Below are positions 33,055-41,748 of a DNA stretch of 64,000 nt, one piece after another. The stretch lies in NCBI RefSeq assembly GCF_031760065.1, contig NZ_CP134500.1, forward strand, positions 6,944,001-7,008,000, given 5' to 3'. The DNA comes from Streptomyces durocortorensis (lineage in GTDB: Bacteria; Actinomycetota; Actinomycetes; Streptomycetales; Streptomycetaceae). The position numbers and the translations under genes were made by a program. The notes beneath the pieces are model-generated. The model was given only the letters and a program-made list of their open reading frames with translations. It searched no databases and had not been told where the DNA came from. How positions within the stretch are numbered: position 1 is the first letter of the stretch; the number at the start of each line of letters is the position of its first letter.

Positions 33055-34430
33055 GCGGCGCTCACCCGGTCCCGGTCCGGCTCGCCCAGCGCCCACCAGG
33101 CGGCGAGACCCAGCACCACACCGCTCAGTACGGTGGTGGGCCCGCCGATGTCCGCGTACAGGAAGTTGACGCTCTGCCAGGTCATCAGGGCGACCGCCGC
33201 CAGACCGCAGTCCAGCGCCGCGTGTCCGCGCGGCCGGGCCTGTGCCAGTCTGCGTACGGCTCCGACCAGGATCGCCGCCCAGCTGCCGAGGACGGCGGTC
33301 AGACCGATGAGGCCCTGTTCGGAGAGGATGAGGAGGTACATGTTGTGCGGTGACAGGAGTGCCTGCCTGCGGAACTCCTGGCCCGCCCCGGCCGTGTCGC
33401 TGCCCGAGGAGAGCCCGATCGAGGCGTGTGCGTCGCGGTGGTCGGCGAAGCCCTTGAGGCCCACCCCGGTGGCGGGCTGCTCGCGCCACATCGAGCCCGC
33501 CGCGCTCCACATGGCGTACCGGTCGCTGACCGACCGGTCCGGGGCCCGGGTCACCTGAGTAACGCTGGCGGCCCGCTCCGCGATCATCTCCGAGCCGATG
33601 CCGAAACCGCCGACCAATACCACCCCGGCCGCGCCCAGCACGGCCAGCGACGTCAGCGCCTGGCGCCGTCCGGTCAGCGCCAGGGCGGCCAGGACCGCGA
33701 CGGCCGTGGCGATCCACACGCCCCGGCTGAAGGAGAGCGTCAGGGGCACGATCAGCGCGACGGCCACGACGGCGGCGCACGGCCGCAGCCAGGCCGGGGC
33801 GGACCCCGGGGTGCGCAGCGCGCAGGCCGCCGCGGCGAGCAGCCCGTAGGCGACCACCGTGGCCATGCCCATGATGTCGCTGGGCCCGAAGGTGCCGACC
33901 GCCCGGATCTCCTCACCCATGTAGGAGGCGCCGGTCCCGGTGACGTACTGATGGACGCCCGTGACGCCCTGGACCACCGCCAGCACCACCAGCGAACCGG
34001 CGACGATCCGGAACCCGTGGGCGTCCTTGAGCAGGAGGAACACGGCGACGGGCACCAGGACGAAGACCTGGAGATAGCGGACGAGGCCCGGCAGGGCCGC
34101 CGCCGGGTCCGCCGCCGTGACCGTGGCCACCGCGAAGCCCACGGCGGGCAGGCCCAGGACGAGCGCGGCCGCCGCGCCGAGCGGGCGCTGACGCAGGTAC
34201 AGCAGCCGCCCCACGCACACCAGCACCGCGATGCCGGACGCGATGTCGGCGGGTCCGACCGCCGGTCCGCCGCCCCCGCCCAAGACCCCGTGGGGCAGGG
34301 CGGGCAGCAGGACCGTCGCGATCAGCGGCAGCAGCGGCCACCGGCTCCGCCACCCGCCCGGCGACGGACGGGGAGCGGCGCGGGGCCCGGCCGACGCTGC
34401 CGGGGCGGGCGGAGTCAGGGTGGCGGCCAT
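33051..34430 (-). CDS. O-antigen ligase/Wzy-like polymerase
   Basis: The 459-residue membrane protein has about 12 helices and the Wzy_C/O-antigen ligase signature. SFSRGVWIATAVAVLAALAL carries the conserved Arg, and after a large external loop (SVSDRYAMWSAAGSMWREQPATGVGLKGF) come QALLSPHNMYLLILSEQGLIG with the catalytic-type His. It should join repeat units outside the membrane. Two bases separate it from the upstream sugar-transferase stop. Confidence 0.88.
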   Translation of the reverse strand: MAATLTPPAPAASAGPRAAPRPSPGGWRSRWPLLPLIATVLLPALPHGVLGGGGGPAVGPADIASGIAVLVCVGRLLYLRQRPLGAAAALVLGLPAVGFAVATVTAADPAAALPGLVRYLQVFVLVPVAVFLLLKDAHGFRIVAGSLVVLAVVQGVTGVHQYVTGTGASYMGEEIRAVGTFGPSDIMGMATVVAYGLLAAAACALRTPGSAPAWLRPCAAVVAVALIVPLTLSFSRGVWIATAVAVLAALALTGRRQALTSLAVLGAAGVVLVGGFGIGSEMIAERAASVTQVTRAPDRSVSDRYAMWSAAGSMWREQPATGVGLKGFADHRDAHASIGLSSGSDTAGAGQEFRRQALLSPHNMYLLILSEQGLIGLTAVLGSWAAILVGAVRRLAQARPRGHAALDCGLAAVALMTWQSVNFLYADIGGPTTVLSGVVLGLAAWWALGEPDRDRVSAA

Positions 34431-34432
34431 CG

Positions 34433-35908
34433 TCAGCTGCCTCCGAGCCGGAAGAGGGAACCCGCGGTCCGGGCCAGCACACACGCGTCCTGCCACAGCG
34501 ACCAGGTCTCGATGTAGCGGTTGTCGAAGCGGGCCCGCTCCTCGATCGAGGTGTCCCCGCGCAACCCGTTCACCTGGGCCAGACCCGTGATGCCGACGGG
34601 CATCCGGTGACGCGCCTGGTATCCCGGATGGGCGCGGCTGAACTGTGCGACGAAGAAGGGGCGTTCGGGGCGCGGACCGACCATGCTCATATCGCCGCGC
34701 AGGACGTTCCACAGCTGCGGCAGCTCATCCAGCGAGGTACGGCGCAGCACCCGGCCGACGCGGCTCATCCGCCCGTCGGACGCCACGTTCCACCGGGTCG
34801 CCGACTCCTGGGCGTCCGCGGGCCGCAGCGTACGGAACTTCAGCAGGACGAACGGGCGCCCGTGCCGGCCGATGCGCTCCTGCCGGAAGATCACGCCCGG
34901 CCCGTCCGAGAGCCGCACCGCCAGGGCACAGGCAGCCATCACCGGGGCCGCGAGCAGCAGACCGAACGCGGCCAGGACGGCGTCCGTCGCCCGCTTCACC
35001 CCGTGGCCCAGCGGACGGCGCGCGCCGTCGTCCAGGAGCCGCACCCCGAAGCCCCACAGATGGTCGGGGCGGCCGGTCCCCCGCGCGGGCACGGCCCCCG
35101 CGCCGGGGTCGGTGACCAGCCACACCCGGCAGCCGTACCCGGTCAGCAGGGCGAAGAGAGCGGCGCCGTCCGGGGTGGCCTCGGGCGGGGCGGTGAACAC
35201 CGCGTGCCGCACACTGTTCTGCACCACGGCCCGCCCCACCTCCTGCGGGGTGCCCAGGACCGGCAGCGGCAGGGCACCGGAGTCCGCCGGAAGCTCCTCG
35301 TCCCCGCCGCCGACCAGACCGACCGGGCGCAGCCCGTACCCCGGGTGCTGGTACAGGGCCGACGTCACCTGACGGGCCAGGGGACCGCTCCCCACGACCA
35401 GCGTGGACCGGGGACGCCGGGCGGCCGCCCGCTGCCGCGCCCGGTGGACCAACGCACGTCCCGCACAGGTCAGCGCGGTCTGCGCCCCGGCCCCGTACGC
35501 GAGCACCGCCCACCCGATCGCGTGCTGCGGGGCCCAGACGTCCAGCACCTCCATCGTCACGTACCACTGGAGCAGGGCGAGGCCGAGGAGCGCGGGCAGT
35601 TCGGACAGCACCGAGGGGGACAGGCACCTGCGGTACAGCCCGCGACGGGCGAAGAACAACACCTGCGCCAGCGCCTGGACGGCCACCACCGCCCAGGGCC
35701 ACGACGCCGGGACGACCAGCGCGAACGTCACGACGGGCGCGAGGGCGTCGACGCACAGGAGCTGTACGACCCGGCCGCAGCGGACGCCACGGCGCTCGCC
35801 GCGCCGCACCCGGGTCCTTCCGTCGCTTCTTCGCGGCGGATGAACTGTGTGAGCCTGCACGGCTGTCGCCTGTGCGGTGCCGGGAACCGGTGCACTCTCC
35901 ATCGTCAT
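34433..35908 (-). CDS. Polyprenyl glycosylphosphotransferase (initiating enzyme)
   Basis: This WbaP/CpsE-type enzyme of 491 residues starts repeat-unit assembly by moving a sugar-phosphate to undecaprenyl phosphate. The N-terminal half has about four helices and a Rossmann-like CoA-binding domain (STLVVGSGPLARQVTSAL). The C-terminal sugar-transferase domain has KRATDAVLAAFGLLLAAPVM, FRQERIGRHGRPF, LRRTSLDELPQLWNVLRGDM and GPRPERPFF with the catalytic Asp-Glu pair. It overlaps the first glycosyltransferase gene by 4 bases. Confidence 0.92.
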   Translation of the reverse strand: MTMESAPVPGTAQATAVQAHTVHPPRRSDGRTRVRRGERRGVRCGRVVQLLCVDALAPVVTFALVVPASWPWAVVAVQALAQVLFFARRGLYRRCLSPSVLSELPALLGLALLQWYVTMEVLDVWAPQHAIGWAVLAYGAGAQTALTCAGRALVHRARQRAAARRPRSTLVVGSGPLARQVTSALYQHPGYGLRPVGLVGGGDEELPADSGALPLPVLGTPQEVGRAVVQNSVRHAVFTAPPEATPDGAALFALLTGYGCRVWLVTDPGAGAVPARGTGRPDHLWGFGVRLLDDGARRPLGHGVKRATDAVLAAFGLLLAAPVMAACALAVRLSDGPGVIFRQERIGRHGRPFVLLKFRTLRPADAQESATRWNVASDGRMSRVGRVLRRTSLDELPQLWNVLRGDMSMVGPRPERPFFVAQFSRAHPGYQARHRMPVGITGLAQVNGLRGDTSIEERARFDNRYIETWSLWQDACVLARTAGSLFRLGGS

Positions 35909-37071
35909 CGCTCGGTGCGCTTCCTCGTGGTGGGTCCGGACATGCCGACAAGTTCCTGGTAGAGACCGGCAACAGCCCCCGCGGTGCGTCGTACGTCGAA
36001 GGCCGCCCGGGTATGGCTCAGCGCCCCGCGGGACACCGCCTCGCGCAGCTCCGGGTCGGTGAGCAGCGAGGTCAGCGCCGAGGCGAGCGCCGCGGGGTCC
36101 TCCGGCGGCACGAGACAGTGCTCCTCGTGACCGGGCGGCAGGCTCTCCCGCGCCCCGTTCACATCGGTCAGCACCACGGCGCGGCCGCAGGCCATGGCCT
36201 CCAGGGGAGCCAGTGCCATGCCTTCCCAGCGCGAGGGCAGCACAAGGACGTCCGCCGCGTGGATCCACGGCCGTACGTCCTCGCTGGCTCCGGTGAACAG
36301 GACACCGGGCGGAGCCGATCGCTCCAGTTCCTCCCGGTCGGGCCCGTCGCCCACCAGCACCAGCCGTGCCCCGGCCACCCGCAGCCGCCGCCAGGCCCCG
36401 AGCAGGACATCCTGCCCCTTCTGCCGGGTGAGTCGGCCGACGCAGACGACGAGCGGGGCGTCCGGGGCGATCCCCTTCAGCAGGGGCAGGGAGGCGCGGG
36501 CCGCCATGCGGTCGGCCTCGCCGCCCGGGCGGAAGCGGTCGAGGTCGATGCCGTTGTGGATCACCGACCAGCGGGCCGCGATGCCCGCCTCCTGGCCGGT
36601 GCGGCGTTCGGACTCGCTGACACAGAGGATGTGATCGGCCCAGCGGGCCCCGAACCGCTCCCAGCCGAGGGCGAGTCCGGCGGTGCGGCCGCCGACCGCC
36701 TCGAACGACCAGGCGTGTGGCTGGAACACCGTGGGTACCCGGCCGCGTACGGCGATCCGCCCCGCGAGACCGGCCTTGGCGCTGTGCGCGTGCACCACGT
36801 GCGGGCGGCTGACGCGGACGATCCGCCGCGCGGCCGCGACCTCACCGGCCAGCCGGGGCCCCGGCGCCCGGGTGGCCGCCCAGCCGTGCACCTCCGCACC
36901 GGCCGCCGCCGCCCCGACGGCCAGCGGACTCCCCGGCGGACAGGCCACCACGGGACGCAGCCCGGACCCGGCCTGGGCCCGCACGAGATCGGTGACGACC
37001 CTGGCCACTCCACCGTCGACGGGCTGAACCAAATGAAGGACCGTCAATTGTCTTTCTTCAGTACGACACAT
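35905..37071 (-). CDS. GT4-family glycosyltransferase, first gene of exopolysaccharide operon
   Basis: The roughly 388-residue enzyme shows LHLVQPVDGGVARVVTDLV, then VCVGRLTRQKGQDVLLGAWRRL and PSRWEGMALAPLEAMACGRAVV with the GT4 E-x7-E donor pair. The start is uncertain. I took the ATG at MCRTEERQLT; a TTG eight codons later has a better GAAGAAAG site, while the longest frame runs into A/T-rich sequence that looks like promoter. The seven genes downstream all overlap or nearly touch, so this is the operon head. Confidence 0.85.
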   Translation of the reverse strand: MCRTEERQLTVLHLVQPVDGGVARVVTDLVRAQAGSGLRPVVACPPGSPLAVGAAAAGAEVHGWAATRAPGPRLAGEVAAARRIVRVSRPHVVHAHSAKAGLAGRIAVRGRVPTVFQPHAWSFEAVGGRTAGLALGWERFGARWADHILCVSESERRTGQEAGIAARWSVIHNGIDLDRFRPGGEADRMAARASLPLLKGIAPDAPLVVCVGRLTRQKGQDVLLGAWRRLRVAGARLVLVGDGPDREELERSAPPGVLFTGASEDVRPWIHAADVLVLPSRWEGMALAPLEAMACGRAVVLTDVNGARESLPPGHEEHCLVPPEDPAALASALTSLLTDPELREAVSRGALSHTRAAFDVRRTAGAVAGLYQELVGMSGPTTRKRTER

Positions 37072-37399
37072 CTGCAGCACGCACGGCTCTCTTCGTTCAA
37101 TCCGGTGAGTAAAGCCGAAGTGCACTTTGGCAGAGATGTGGCGAAATGGTGCGCGTGACTCGCTCATACGACCACATGGGGAGTAACCGGACGACAGGAC
37201 CGTCCGGGTGGTCGCGCGAGGAAATCCCGCAGGGCCGCGAAAGCTTCGCCGTCAGGCGGCGAAAGGGCTTGCGGAGTGCGGCCGCACGGAATTGAGAGGG
37301 CTTCGCGCGCGGATTAGCGGGCGGTCTCTCCTCCCCTTTCCGGCGTGCCGCACTCCGCCGTTCGCCGCACCGGATGGCGGCACCATCTAGGTGGGGCGA
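37072..37399. other. Upstream region of the exopolysaccharide operon
   Basis: No supported gene. Bases 37040-37170 are clearly richer in A/T than the flanks and should hold the operon promoter. The rest has several short G/C-rich inverted segments (CTTTCGC/GCGAAAG near 37230-37265) but no recognised operator. Confidence 0.45.
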
Positions 37400-37431
37400 T
37401 TACGCCGTTCTCGTGTTACGCCGTTCCCGTG
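37400..37431 (-). repeat. Two 16-bp tandem repeats over the isochorismatase-like stop codon
   Basis: TTACGCCGTTCTCGTG and TTACGCCGTTCCCGTG lie head to tail with one mismatch. The second copy (37416-37431) holds the TAA stop and last codons of the hydrolase gene read on the minus strand; the other copy lies just downstream. Confidence 0.93.
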
Positions 37432-37994
37432 TTCGTGAATATGACGTCCTCGGCACGGGCGACGATCTCCACCTCGTCGCCGAGCGCCCACTCCGCGACC
37501 CGCGACGCCATCGCCGCCGGGACCGGCTCACTGATGCCCGGCGCGGCGGGAATGTCGTACGTGGCATGGGCGTCGTGCGGCAGGACGACCCGGAAGTCCA
37601 GCTCCAGGGCACGGCGTGCGGTGGCCAGCACGCACATCTCCGACAGCATCCCGCAGACGGCGACCGCCCGGACCCCCGCCGCGGTCAGCTCGTCCTCCAG
37701 CGAGGTCCCCTCGAAGCCGTCGTCCTCCTCCTTGCGGATCACGCTCTCGGCAGGGCCCGGGCGGACCGGAAGGTGCAGCTCCCACCCCGGGGTGTGCGGC
37801 TCGTCCGGCGCCCCGGCCGGTCCGTCGTTCTGGAGGTGCACCACGAGCGCCCCGGCCTCCCGGGCCCCGGCGACCAGATCCGTCACCCGGTCCAGCAGCC
37901 GGGGCGCGTCGGGCACGGCGTGCTTCCCGGTGACGAACGCCGACTGGACGTCGATGACGAGCAGCGCCTGCACGGGAGCGGGGAGAGCCGTCAT
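37416..37994 (-). CDS. Isochorismatase-family cysteine hydrolase
   Basis: The 192-residue protein has the full isochorismatase-fold triad: Asp15 (LLVIDVQSAF), Lys88 (VIRKEEDDGF) and Cys121 (GMLSEMCVLATARRAL), with a cis-peptide-like VCGML before the cysteine. Members hydrolyse amides such as nicotinamide or N-carbamoyl compounds; the C-containing form favours an amidase over true isochorismatase. The start at MTALPAPVQ fits the family; a longer form from 38057 adds 21 unusual residues. It is monocistronic, and its 3' end is duplicated. Confidence 0.85.
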   Translation of the reverse strand: MTALPAPVQALLVIDVQSAFVTGKHAVPDAPRLLDRVTDLVAGAREAGALVVHLQNDGPAGAPDEPHTPGWELHLPVRPGPAESVIRKEEDDGFEGTSLEDELTAAGVRAVAVCGMLSEMCVLATARRALELDFRVVLPHDAHATYDIPAAPGISEPVPAAMASRVAEWALGDEVEIVARAEDVIFTNTGTA

Positions 37995-38130
37995 ATCGGG
38001 GGAGGGACTTCCGTCGGGGCGTACGCGGACGGACAGCCCCATGGGTTGTCCGGACACGACCTGGCCCGCCCATCCTCCCAGGCGAAGACCGGGGGCCGTC
38101 CACCGGTTTCCGCCGGTGGACGGCCCCGGG

Positions 38131-39180
38131 TCAGCCGGTGCGGTCGACGAGATACGGGATCAGCGTGAGCAGGTCTCCGCGCGCCTCCTCGGCGAGCTCC
38201 ACCCGGTCCAGGCAGTCGTGGGCGGCGGTCAGGTGCTCCTGGGCCTCGGCCGCCGTGGCGCGGCGCCCCCCGGCGGCGTCGATCAGTTCGGCCGCCCGGC
38301 GGGCCGCCGGGCCGTCGAGGGGATCGGCGGAGGTGAGGAGGGCCTGCAGGCTCCGGGCCGCCGGGTGGTCGGCCGCGAGGGCCGCCAGCACCGGGTACGT
38401 CTTCTTGAGCCGCCGCAGATCGCTGTGCACCGGCTTGCCCGTGACCTGCGGATCACCCCAGATACCGAGCAGGTCGTCCACCGCCTGGAACGCCACCCCC
38501 AGATGGCGCCCCGCCCGGTCCAGCGCCTCGGTCGTGCTCGGCGGGGCGCCCGCGAGCACCGCGCCCACGGCGGCCGCGCAGCCGAGGAGGGAACCCGTCT
38601 TGTGCGTGGCCATCGCCCGGTACTCCTGTGGCAGGACGGCGTCGGGGCCGGTCCACGGCCGGGACTCGAACAACAGGTCCTGCGCCTGACCGTGCACCAG
38701 TTCGCCCAGGGTGCCCGCCAGTTGCCGCACCGCCGCCGGACCGCCGGGCCCGGGAGACTCCGCGAGCGTCGAGACGGCCAGCGCGAACAGGGCGTCCCCC
38801 GCGAGGACCGCCGGGCCGGTGCCGTACGCCTTCCACAGGGCCGGGCGGCGGCGGCGCGTCTCGTCGCCGTCCATGATGTCGTCGTGGATCAGGGAGAAGG
38901 TGTGGATCAGCTCGACGGCGACCGCGCCGGGCACCGCGTCCGCCCCGGAGCCCCCGGCGGCCTCCGCGCCGAGCACCGCGAGGGCCTGGCGCACGCCCTT
39001 GCCCTGCGAGCCGGGCACCGGGTCACCGCCGACCCCGCTCCAGCCCAGCGAGAAGGCCGCCGTCTCCGCATGCCAGGGATGCAGTCGGCGCACCGACTCC
39101 ACCAGCGCCGGGCGGACGAGCTCGCGGCACCGGTCCAGTATGCGTGGCGCGCTCGTCCGGCGGGTCGTGGAGGGCGTCAT
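38131..39180 (-). CDS. Polyprenyl diphosphate synthase (GGPP-synthase-like)
   Basis: This 349-residue enzyme condenses isopentenyl diphosphate with allylic diphosphates. KGVRQAL binds IPP, and the first Asp-rich motif is intact (HDDIMDGDETRRRRP; Asp100, 101, 104). The second reads AFQAVDDLLGIWGD, so the last Asp of DDxxD is Gly, as often seen in Streptomyces GGPP-synthase-like proteins. The start overlaps the stop of the TPR gene (ATGA). No terpene cyclase, phytoene synthase or prenyltransferase lies nearby, so the product's fate is unknown. Confidence 0.88.
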   Translation of the reverse strand: MTPSTTRRTSAPRILDRCRELVRPALVESVRRLHPWHAETAAFSLGWSGVGGDPVPGSQGKGVRQALAVLGAEAAGGSGADAVPGAVAVELIHTFSLIHDDIMDGDETRRRRPALWKAYGTGPAVLAGDALFALAVSTLAESPGPGGPAAVRQLAGTLGELVHGQAQDLLFESRPWTGPDAVLPQEYRAMATHKTGSLLGCAAAVGAVLAGAPPSTTEALDRAGRHLGVAFQAVDDLLGIWGDPQVTGKPVHSDLRRLKKTYPVLAALAADHPAARSLQALLTSADPLDGPAARRAAELIDAAGGRRATAAEAQEHLTAAHDCLDRVELAEEARGDLLTLIPYLVDRTG

Positions 39181-40244
39181 CGTCGGCCGTTCCCCTCGTC
39201 CGCCTCGTCCACCAGGGCCGGTTCCACGCCTAGTTCGGCGTACGCCTTCTCGACCATCTCGCGGGCGTTCAGCAGACCGATCCGGTCCAGCCGGACACGC
39301 AGCCCGTCCAGGTCGGCCGCCGTGGCCGCGCGGTCCCGGCCGAGCCTGGCCCGCGCCTTGACCAGGCCGAGCGATGCCAGTGCCTCGCCGCGGAGCTCGT
39401 CCATCGCCCGGAACTCGCCGAGCGCCTGCTCGTAGACCGCGCGGGCCTCCTCGTAACGCCCGGCCCGGAACAGCACGTTGGCCCGCATCTTGTGGTTGTA
39501 CGCCAGCGCGCTGGAGAGGTTCATCGCGCGGCAGGCGGCCTCGGCCTCGGAGAGCAGATCGAGTGCGCGCCCGGTCGCGCCGTCCCGGAGGGAAACGATG
39601 TCGGCGATGCCGCGCAGTGCCCAGGCCCGGCCGCGCCGGTCGTCCGCGTCGCCCGCCAGGGCGGCCGCCTCCTCGAACATCTCCAACGCTGTGTCCAGGG
39701 AGCCGGTGTTGCGGTGGATCTGCGCTATGCCCTCCAGGGCCCACACCGTGTGCCGCGCCTCGCCCCGGGCGCGTGCCTCGGCCAGCAGCTGTTCGTGCAG
39801 CGTCGCGACCGTCGCGTAGTCGCCCTGGATACGGCCGGTCTCGGCGAGACCGGCCAGGGAGTAGCCCCGGGCGACCACGTCGCCGCCCCGCTTGCCCAGC
39901 TCCGCGGCGAGCCCCAGCAGCCGGAACGCCAGGCGCAGCGCCCCTCGCTGCCGCGCCAGCGTGCCGCCGCTCCACAGCGCCCAGGCCATCGCCCCGGTGT
40001 TCCCGGCCGCCCGCGCGGCCCGGTAGCTGGCCTTCCAGGCCCGGTCCGCCTCCGCCACCTGCCCCAGCCTGCGGTGTGCCTCGGCCACGGCGAGACCGGA
40101 ACGCGCCACTTCCTCCTGCGATCCGGAGAGCTCGGCCTGCTTCAGATGATGTAGGCCCTCGGCCAGTACGTCGGTGAGGGAGGCGTTCACCGACATCTTG
40201 GTGAGAGCGCCCTGGTACTCGGGCGCCAGTGCCTTGGTCTGCAT
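39177..40244 (-). CDS. TPR-repeat protein coupled to polyprenyl synthase
   Basis: The 355-residue protein is almost wholly helical, with about seven TPR-like repeats such as GLAVAEAHRRLGQVAEADRA, WALEGIAQIHRNTGSLDTAL and YNHKMRANVLFRAGRYEEARAVYEQAL. It has no DNA-binding, kinase or catalytic domain and no signal peptide. It resembles the C-terminal TPR part of SARP/AfsR-type regulators, but alone. Translation of the polyprenyl synthase is coupled to it. The ATG follows GGAAGG by 6 bases. The upstream 36-bp palindrome overlaps the presumed promoter. Its function is unknown. Confidence 0.8.
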   Translation of the reverse strand: MQTKALAPEYQGALTKMSVNASLTDVLAEGLHHLKQAELSGSQEEVARSGLAVAEAHRRLGQVAEADRAWKASYRAARAAGNTGAMAWALWSGGTLARQRGALRLAFRLLGLAAELGKRGGDVVARGYSLAGLAETGRIQGDYATVATLHEQLLAEARARGEARHTVWALEGIAQIHRNTGSLDTALEMFEEAAALAGDADDRRGRAWALRGIADIVSLRDGATGRALDLLSEAEAACRAMNLSSALAYNHKMRANVLFRAGRYEEARAVYEQALGEFRAMDELRGEALASLGLVKARARLGRDRAATAADLDGLRVRLDRIGLLNAREMVEKAYAELGVEPALVDEADEGNGRR

Positions 40245-40282
40245 GGGTGCCTTCCGCGCGGTGCCGGGCCCGCACCCGGGGC

Positions 40283-40318
40283 GACTATACGCCCTGCGTA
40301 TACAGGGGGCGTATAGTC
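40283..40318 (-). promoter_or_regulatory. 36-bp perfect nested palindrome at the TPR/polyprenyl synthase promoter
   Basis: Arms GACTATACGCCC and GGGCGTATAGTC (12 of 12 paired) surround TGC-GTATAC-AGG, whose GTATAC core shares the same symmetry centre. On the minus strand TATAGT at the inner end would serve as a -10 about 40 bases before the TPR start codon. A repressor binding here would block the promoter. The three GCGTATA-type half-sites suggest two dimers. Confidence 0.72.
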
Positions 40319-40465
40319 GGCCGGTCGTCCGAGCCCGGAACATGTGGGGGTGGACGCCGCTGAACACCTGCGGCGAACCGTCCTGTCGTGGATCAAGACG
40401 GCAGCGGGACGGGGAGGGTTGCTCGCCCGGCCCAGGTCGTTCCGCTTTCGCTCGGCGGTCCCGCG

Positions 40466-40831
40466 TCAGACGGCTGTCGGCGGCTCGTGCAGGCCGAACG
40501 GCGATCCCTGGTCGTCACGGCAGAGCCGGAAGCGTCCGAACCGGGCGGCCGACTCCTCGTCGTCACCCGGGGACGCGTCGTCCACCGTGCCGCCGAGCTC
40601 GCGGACCTTCACCACGGCGGCGCCCAGGTCGTCGACCCAGAAGAAGACGTACGGTCCGGCTCCCCGGTCACCGCCGTGCACCCCGCCCGGAGTCCCGGGG
40701 GTCGTGATCGCGAAGCCGCCGCCGTCCGAGGGGCCCGGCTCGAAGGTCCAGCCGAACAGTTCGCCGTAGAAGGCGCGCGCCCGCTCCGGGTCCTCCACGC
40801 CGAGCTCGAAGAAGGAGATCTCACCGGCCAT
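40466..40831 (-). CDS. VOC (glyoxalase/bleomycin-resistance) family protein
   Basis: The 121-residue protein has two beta-alpha-beta-beta-beta units: ISFFELGVEDPERARAFYGELFGWTF, then GPYVFFWVDDLGAAVVKVRELGGTV and RLCRDDQGSPFGLHEP. Single-domain VOC proteins of this sort (YghL/27 kDa antigen-like half) bind metals or small toxic ligands, and the function is open. It is divergent from the osmoprotectant permease genes. Confidence 0.85.
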   Translation of the reverse strand: MAGEISFFELGVEDPERARAFYGELFGWTFEPGPSDGGGFAITTPGTPGGVHGGDRGAGPYVFFWVDDLGAAVVKVRELGGTVDDASPGDDEESAARFGRFRLCRDDQGSPFGLHEPPTAV

Positions 40832-41042
40832 CGCGGGTACCTGCCGTTCGTCCGGGGCCCGTACTCATGCCGCCACTCCACCGTACGTCGGCCGCCGGAC
40901 GCCCGCCCGCAGCTGCGCCCTGCCCGTCCGCCGCAGCCGATGGTGCACGCCCTGAGCCTCGTGCGGTTGTCGGCCCGGCCCGCGCACCCCGAACGGCCGC
41001 CCCCGACCTGCGACTGCGCCACGGTCGCGCTCGAATGAACGG

Positions 41043-41720
41043 ATGACGGCGCCCCCGGACGACTGCCTCGCCCGCAACGAGTGGATCTGCGGCGCCTATC
41101 TCTCCACCCGCCGCGAGATCCTGGTGGACGCGGTGATCCAGCACCTCCAGCTGACGGCCGCCGCGGTGGCCATCGCCCTGGTGCTCGCCGTACCCCTCGC
41201 GCTGGCGGCCCGCCGGTGGCGCTGGGCGGCCGGGCCGGTGCTCGGACTGACGACGATCCTCTACACCATCCCTTCGCTGGCGATGTTCTCGCTGCTCCTG
41301 CCGGTGTACGGGCTCTCCGCCGCACTCGTCGTCGCGGGTCTCGTCCTCTACTCCCTGACGCTGCTCGTCCGCAACATCCTGGCCGGACTCCGGGCCGTCC
41401 CCGAGGAGACCCGGCAGGCCGCGCGCGGCATGGGCTACGGGCCGCTGCGCCTGCTGCTCGCCGTGGAGCTCCCGCTCGCGCTGCCCGCGGCGATGGCCGG
41501 GCTGCGCATCGCCACGGTCTCCGCGGTCTCCCTGGTCACCGTCGGCGCGATCGTCGGCCACGGCGGACTCGGCAACCTCATCTACTCCGGCATGAACACC
41601 TACTTCAAGGCCCAGGTGCTCACCGCGTCCGTACTGTGCGTCATCATCGCCGTCGCCGCCGACCTGCTGCTCCTGGGAGCCGGACGGCTGCTGACGCCCT
41701 GGACCCGGAGGCGGGCATGA
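41043..41720 (+). CDS. Osmoprotectant ABC transporter permease (OpuCB/OpuCD type)
   Basis: The 225-residue membrane protein has five to six helices and the binding-protein-dependent transport motif RQAARGMGYGPLRLLLAVELPLALP, with the coupling EAA-like loop. TILYTIPSLAMFSLLLPVYG is typical of glycine betaine/carnitine/choline permeases. It is the first of three plus-strand genes (permease, permease, binding protein). A matching ATPase is on the other strand about 2 kb away. Confidence 0.88.
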   Translation: MTAPPDDCLARNEWICGAYLSTRREILVDAVIQHLQLTAAAVAIALVLAVPLALAARRWRWAAGPVLGLTTILYTIPSLAMFSLLLPVYGLSAALVVAGLVLYSLTLLVRNILAGLRAVPEETRQAARGMGYGPLRLLLAVELPLALPAAMAGLRIATVSAVSLVTVGAIVGHGGLGNLIYSGMNTYFKAQVLTASVLCVIIAVAADLLLLGAGRLLTPWTRRRA

Positions 41721-41748
41721 GGACGCGACCCGCGGCACGGAGGCCGGG

